Origin: Desulfobacterales bacterium
Lineage (GTDB): Bacteria; Desulfobacterota; Desulfobacteria; Desulfobacterales; ETH-SRB1
NCBI GenBank assembly: GCA_030669465.1
Contig: DAOVDN010000033.1
Span: forward strand, 1-8,542
Direction: 5' to 3'
DNA: 8,542 bases
Shown: positions 6,478 through 8,542 of the stretch, piece by piece
Position numbering within the stretch: position 1 is the first letter of the stretch
How the letters are laid out: each line of letters starts with the position of its first letter
Made by a program: the position numbers and the translations under genes
Notes under the pieces: model-generated
Told to the model about the DNA's origin: nothing
The model's input: only the letters and a program-made list of their open reading frames with translations
Database searches by the model: none

Positions 6478-6617
6478 GACCTTTGAAAAACATCCCCTTT
6501 TGCCCAATTTCTGCGTCTGGCTCAGATTTTAAACCTCAAAATACTCAATGTATTCCTCCGGTTAAAATCTTCGCCATCCTTGAACTTGGCAAAATTGAAC
6601 ATTTTTCGAAGGTCTCA
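6475..6617. mobile_element. 143-bp MITE-like palindromic element between khpA and rimM
   Basis: The terminal 16 bases are inverted repeats with one mismatch: TGAGACCTTTGAAAAA at 6475-6490 against 6602-6617. Inner arms also pair: TTTTGCC with GGCAAAA (6498-6504 with 6588-6594), and GATTTTAAACC with GGTTAAAATC (6525-6535 with 6560-6569), closing on an AATAC/GTATT hairpin (6540-6544 with 6550-6554). The whole element can fold into one long stem in the operon mRNA. It has no coding capacity. It fills the space from the khpA stop codon to 12 bases before the rimM GTG. Confidence 0.75.
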
Positions 6618-6628
6618 GAATAATTTTT

Positions 6629-7153
6629 GTGAAAAAAAATGGTTTTCTTTCTATTGGAAAGATCGTTGGCCTGCATGGCCTTAAGGGAACCATAAAGGTC
6701 TATTCCTATGCTGATGAGCCTTTGTCTGTTTTCAAACCAGGCGCTTTAATCATCGCAAGGAATACAAAGGGTCTGGAAAAGACATATGTAATAGAATGGG
6801 CCAAACCCCACAAGCGGACCATCCTTTTATCTCTGAAAGGGGTAAGGGGTTGCAGCCTGGCTGAAACGCTTATCGATTCCGAGCTTTTCATTGAAAAGGC
6901 GAAACTTCCCGAACTTGAAGACGGAACCTATTACTGGTTCGATATTATCGGACTTTCTGTTTTTACAATAGATGAAAAATACCTCGGTTGCGTTGAATCG
7001 ATAATCCGGACAGGAAGCAATGATGTCTATGTTGTGAAAGACCCAAATAAAGATAAGGATAATGAGATACTTATCCCTGCTCTCAAATCAGTGGTTTTAG
7101 CAATCGATCTTGAGCGTAAAATCATGCGAGTGGATTTGCCGGAGGGCTTGTAG
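6629..7153 (+). CDS. rimM: Ribosome maturation factor RimM
   Basis: A 174-residue RimM, the usual length. The N-terminal RimM beta-barrel (about 6-90) has IGKIVGLHGLKGTIKVYSYAD. The PRC-barrel domain (about 100-174) starts YYWFDIIGLSVF and contains TGSNDVYVV (128-136) and EILIPALKSVVLAIDLERK. RimM binds S19 and helps mature the 30S head and process 16S rRNA. The start is a GTG at 6629; the family start motif follows directly, so little variation is possible. No good Shine-Dalgarno is present: GAAGGT at 6609-6614 lies inside the palindromic element, 14 bases away. Expression may depend on coupling or on the fold of that element (inference). Confidence 0.97.
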   Translation: MKKNGFLSIGKIVGLHGLKGTIKVYSYADEPLSVFKPGALIIARNTKGLEKTYVIEWAKPHKRTILLSLKGVRGCSLAETLIDSELFIEKAKLPELEDGTYYWFDIIGLSVFTIDEKYLGCVESIIRTGSNDVYVVKDPNKDKDNEILIPALKSVVLAIDLERKIMRVDLPEGL

Positions 7154-7184
7154 TCCGTTTGGCCGGTTGGGGTGAAGAATTAAA

Positions 7185-7257
7185 CCACGAAGAATACGAA
7201 GCACGCGAAGGTGGGAATTAAAGAATGATTTTATCTTCGCGCACTTCGTGTTCTTGG
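7185..7257. repeat. CACGAAG-type palindromic repeat after rimM
   Basis: The left arm at 7185-7210 (ending ACGAAGCACGCGAAG) pairs with the right arm at 7235-7257 (starting CTTCGCGCACTTCGTG) with a few mismatches and a small length difference. The loop is about 24 bases. CACGAAG-rich palindromes of this kind are widespread dispersed intergenic repeats in bacteria. It follows the rimM stop by about 30 bases. Confidence 0.65.
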
Positions 7258-7270
7258 TGAAAAAACATGA

Positions 7271-7340
7271 CCTGTCCGCCATCGTGAGCCTGAGGCTCAT
7301 TCATGCCCGTCTTCCAGCCAAGCGGAGTGAGGCGGACGGG
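7271..7340. repeat. 70-bp palindrome with nested hairpin before trmD
   Basis: Outer arms CCTGTCCGCC (7271-7280) and GGCGGACGGG (7331-7340) pair at nine of ten positions. Inside is TGAGCC-TGA-GGCTCA (7285-7299), a six-pair stem with a triloop. GC is higher than in flanking DNA. It differs in sequence from the other palindromes and lies about 40 bases before trmD. Confidence 0.6.
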
Positions 7341-7378
7341 TGGTAAGAAATCCCAAATTATGAGCGTTCAAAGTATAG

Positions 7379-8167
7379 ATGAATTTTATTGTTCTGACTA
7401 TTTTTCCGGAAATGTTTAATCCATTTTGGGCTCATGGAATTATCAGAAAGGCCATAGAGCTGGATAGGATTTCCGCTTCAGTCATAAATATCAGAGACTT
7501 TGCAAAAGGGAGACACAGAGTTACCGATGACAGGCCTTACGGCGGTGGCTGCGGCATGGTAATGAAACCTGAGCCTCTGGCCGCTGCTATTCGGGCCGCC
7601 ACAACACAAGCTCCTTCTGCAAAGAGGATTCTGTTGACGCCTCAGGGGCGGGTTTTTGATCAGAGTATTGCTCGTGAGTTTGCATCCTTGCAGGGACTTA
7701 TCCTGGTTTGCGGCCGCTACGAGGGCGTGGATGAACGTATTTGCGACGATTTTATAGACGATGAAATTTCGATAGGTGATTATGTGCTGACAGGGGGTGA
7801 ACCGGCAGCCATGGTTGTAATCGATGCCGTAACCAGGTTGATCCCAGGTGTGCTTGGGGGTTCGGAGTCAGCGGAAAAAGACTCATTTTCACGCGACCTT
7901 TTAGAGCATGCACACTATACAAGGCCTCGAACCTTTGAAGGAGCGGAAGTTCCTGAAGTACTGCTGTCCGGAAATCACAAGGAGATTGAAAAGTGGAGGC
8001 TCGAAACATCGCTGATACGCACATTCCTGAAAAGAAAGGATCTGCTGAAAAACAGGTCTCTGGACAGGCAGGAAATAGAAATTCTGAAAAAGTGGTGCCT
8101 TGATATTGAAGAAATCATACACGCCCAATCTGTACGTAGCTCTGACTCATTATCCGGTGCTCAATAA
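7379..8167 (+). CDS. trmD: tRNA (guanine-37-N1)-methyltransferase TrmD
   Basis: A complete 262-residue TrmD, slightly longer than usual because of an extended C-terminus. It methylates N1 of G37 in tRNAs with G36 using SAM, which prevents +1 frameshifting. Visible blocks are FPEMF (9-13), the RPYGGGCGMVM loop (52-62), the trefoil-knot SAM site GRYEGVDER (112-120) and SIGDYVLTGGE (131-141), then KDSF (167-170) with D168 the likely catalytic Asp, HYTRP (179-183) and LLSGNH (195-200). The C-terminal helical domain (about 200-262) contacts tRNA in the dimer. The ATG matches the family start; only a poor ribosome binding site precedes it. The 3' end overlaps the next gene. Confidence 0.98.
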   Translation: MNFIVLTIFPEMFNPFWAHGIIRKAIELDRISASVINIRDFAKGRHRVTDDRPYGGGCGMVMKPEPLAAAIRAATTQAPSAKRILLTPQGRVFDQSIAREFASLQGLILVCGRYEGVDERICDDFIDDEISIGDYVLTGGEPAAMVVIDAVTRLIPGVLGGSESAEKDSFSRDLLEHAHYTRPRTFEGAEVPEVLLSGNHKEIEKWRLETSLIRTFLKRKDLLKNRSLDRQEIEILKKWCLDIEEIIHAQSVRSSDSLSGAQ

Positions 8168-8542
8168 AAATGGCGACATAATAACATCGGCTGTGACCAA
8201 TCTTGATTTGCACGATATATCAAGGGCGGCAAAAACATACGGGGTGAGATCATTTTATGTAGTCACTCCTCTTACAGATCAGAAAGAGCTTGTTAAAAAG
8301 ATTGTTTTGCATTGGATAGATGGAACAGGCGCAAGGTATAATCCAAAAAGGCGTGAAGCCTTGGAGCTGATCAGCATAAAAGACTCTTTAGATGAAGTTA
8401 TAGACCATATCCGCAGCAATGGTGAAGATCGCCCAAAGATTGTCGTTACATGCGCTCGGAACGATTACCAGCATATAAATTACGGCGATTTTCGTGAAAT
8501 GCTTCAAAGCGGCAAACCATACCTTTTGGTTTTTGGCACAGC
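8106..8542 (+). CDS. TrmD-adjacent SAM-dependent RNA methyltransferase (COG4752-like), 3' end cut by the window edge
   Basis: A frame different from trmD is open from a TGA near 8085 to the right edge. From 8127 it reads NLYVALTHYPVLNKNGDII, then TSAVTNLDLHDISRAAKTYG, FYVVTPLTDQKELV, HWIDGTGARYNPKRREALEL and GKPYLLVFGT at the edge. These are hallmarks of the small predicted SPOUT-type RNA methyltransferase that follows trmD in many deltaproteobacteria and precedes rplS. Its substrate is unknown to me. No ATG or GTG is available before the conserved block; the best start is TTG at 8106 (alternative TTG 8100), giving about 60 bases of overlap with trmD. The start is uncertain, the family is not. 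Confidence 0.85.
   Translation, partial: MKKSYTPNLYVALTHYPVLNKNGDIITSAVTNLDLHDISRAAKTYGVRSFYVVTPLTDQKELVKKIVLHWIDGTGARYNPKRREALELISIKDSLDEVIDHIRSNGEDRPKIVVTCARNDYQHINYGDFREMLQSGKPYLLVFGT

Noticed and set aside
6706..7300. Minus-strand ORFs within rimM and the rimM-trmD gap
   Set aside because: They are antisense shadows of rimM and translations of the palindromic repeats.

Overview
The window looks like chromosomal DNA of a Gram-negative anaerobe, most likely a Desulfobacterota (deltaproteobacterial) lineage. That placement is inference. It rests on the ffh-rpsP-khpA-rimM-trmD-RNA methyltransferase gene order, the AmmeMemoRadiSam-type radical SAM enzyme, the DUF47-PiT pair, moderate GC and many small palindromic repeats. 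No marker gene fixes the taxon.

Layout. Positions 1-986 hold most of a minus-strand amrS-like radical SAM gene that runs off the left edge. Positions 987-2424 are a long stretch without a convincing gene. It contains a 156-bp inverted-repeat element built on 8-bp units (1071-1226), a strong hairpin resembling an IS200/IS605-group end (1591-1609), a 16-bp tandem duplication (1764-1795) and a 361-bp MITE-like element made of nested inverted repeats (1967-2327). Positions 2425-4019 are a two-gene phosphate uptake operon: a DUF47/PhoU-like accessory protein overlapping a compact PiT transporter by one base. Positions 4020-4546 hold a decayed minus-strand radical SAM fragment, part of which is 33/35 identical to DNA inside amrS, and then a good sigma70-type promoter for ffh. 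From 4547 to the right edge lies the conserved translation and protein-targeting operon: ffh, rpsP, khpA, rimM, trmD and a TrmD-linked RNA methyltransferase cut off at the right edge.

The operon genes cooperate in ribosome and tRNA maturation (S16, RimM, TrmD, the second methyltransferase), RNA binding (KhpA) and co-translational membrane targeting (Ffh). All four intergenic gaps from ffh to trmD carry repeat DNA. Two related palindromic elements (47 bp and 143 bp) begin exactly on the stop codons of ffh and khpA. An 8-bp tandem repeat forms the last codons and stop of rpsP. Two different palindromes fill the rimM-trmD gap.

I found no CRISPR array, no rRNA or tRNA gene, no intact transposase, and nothing I can defend as a new multi-gene system. 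The unusual content is the set of small repeat elements and the chimeric radical SAM remnant.
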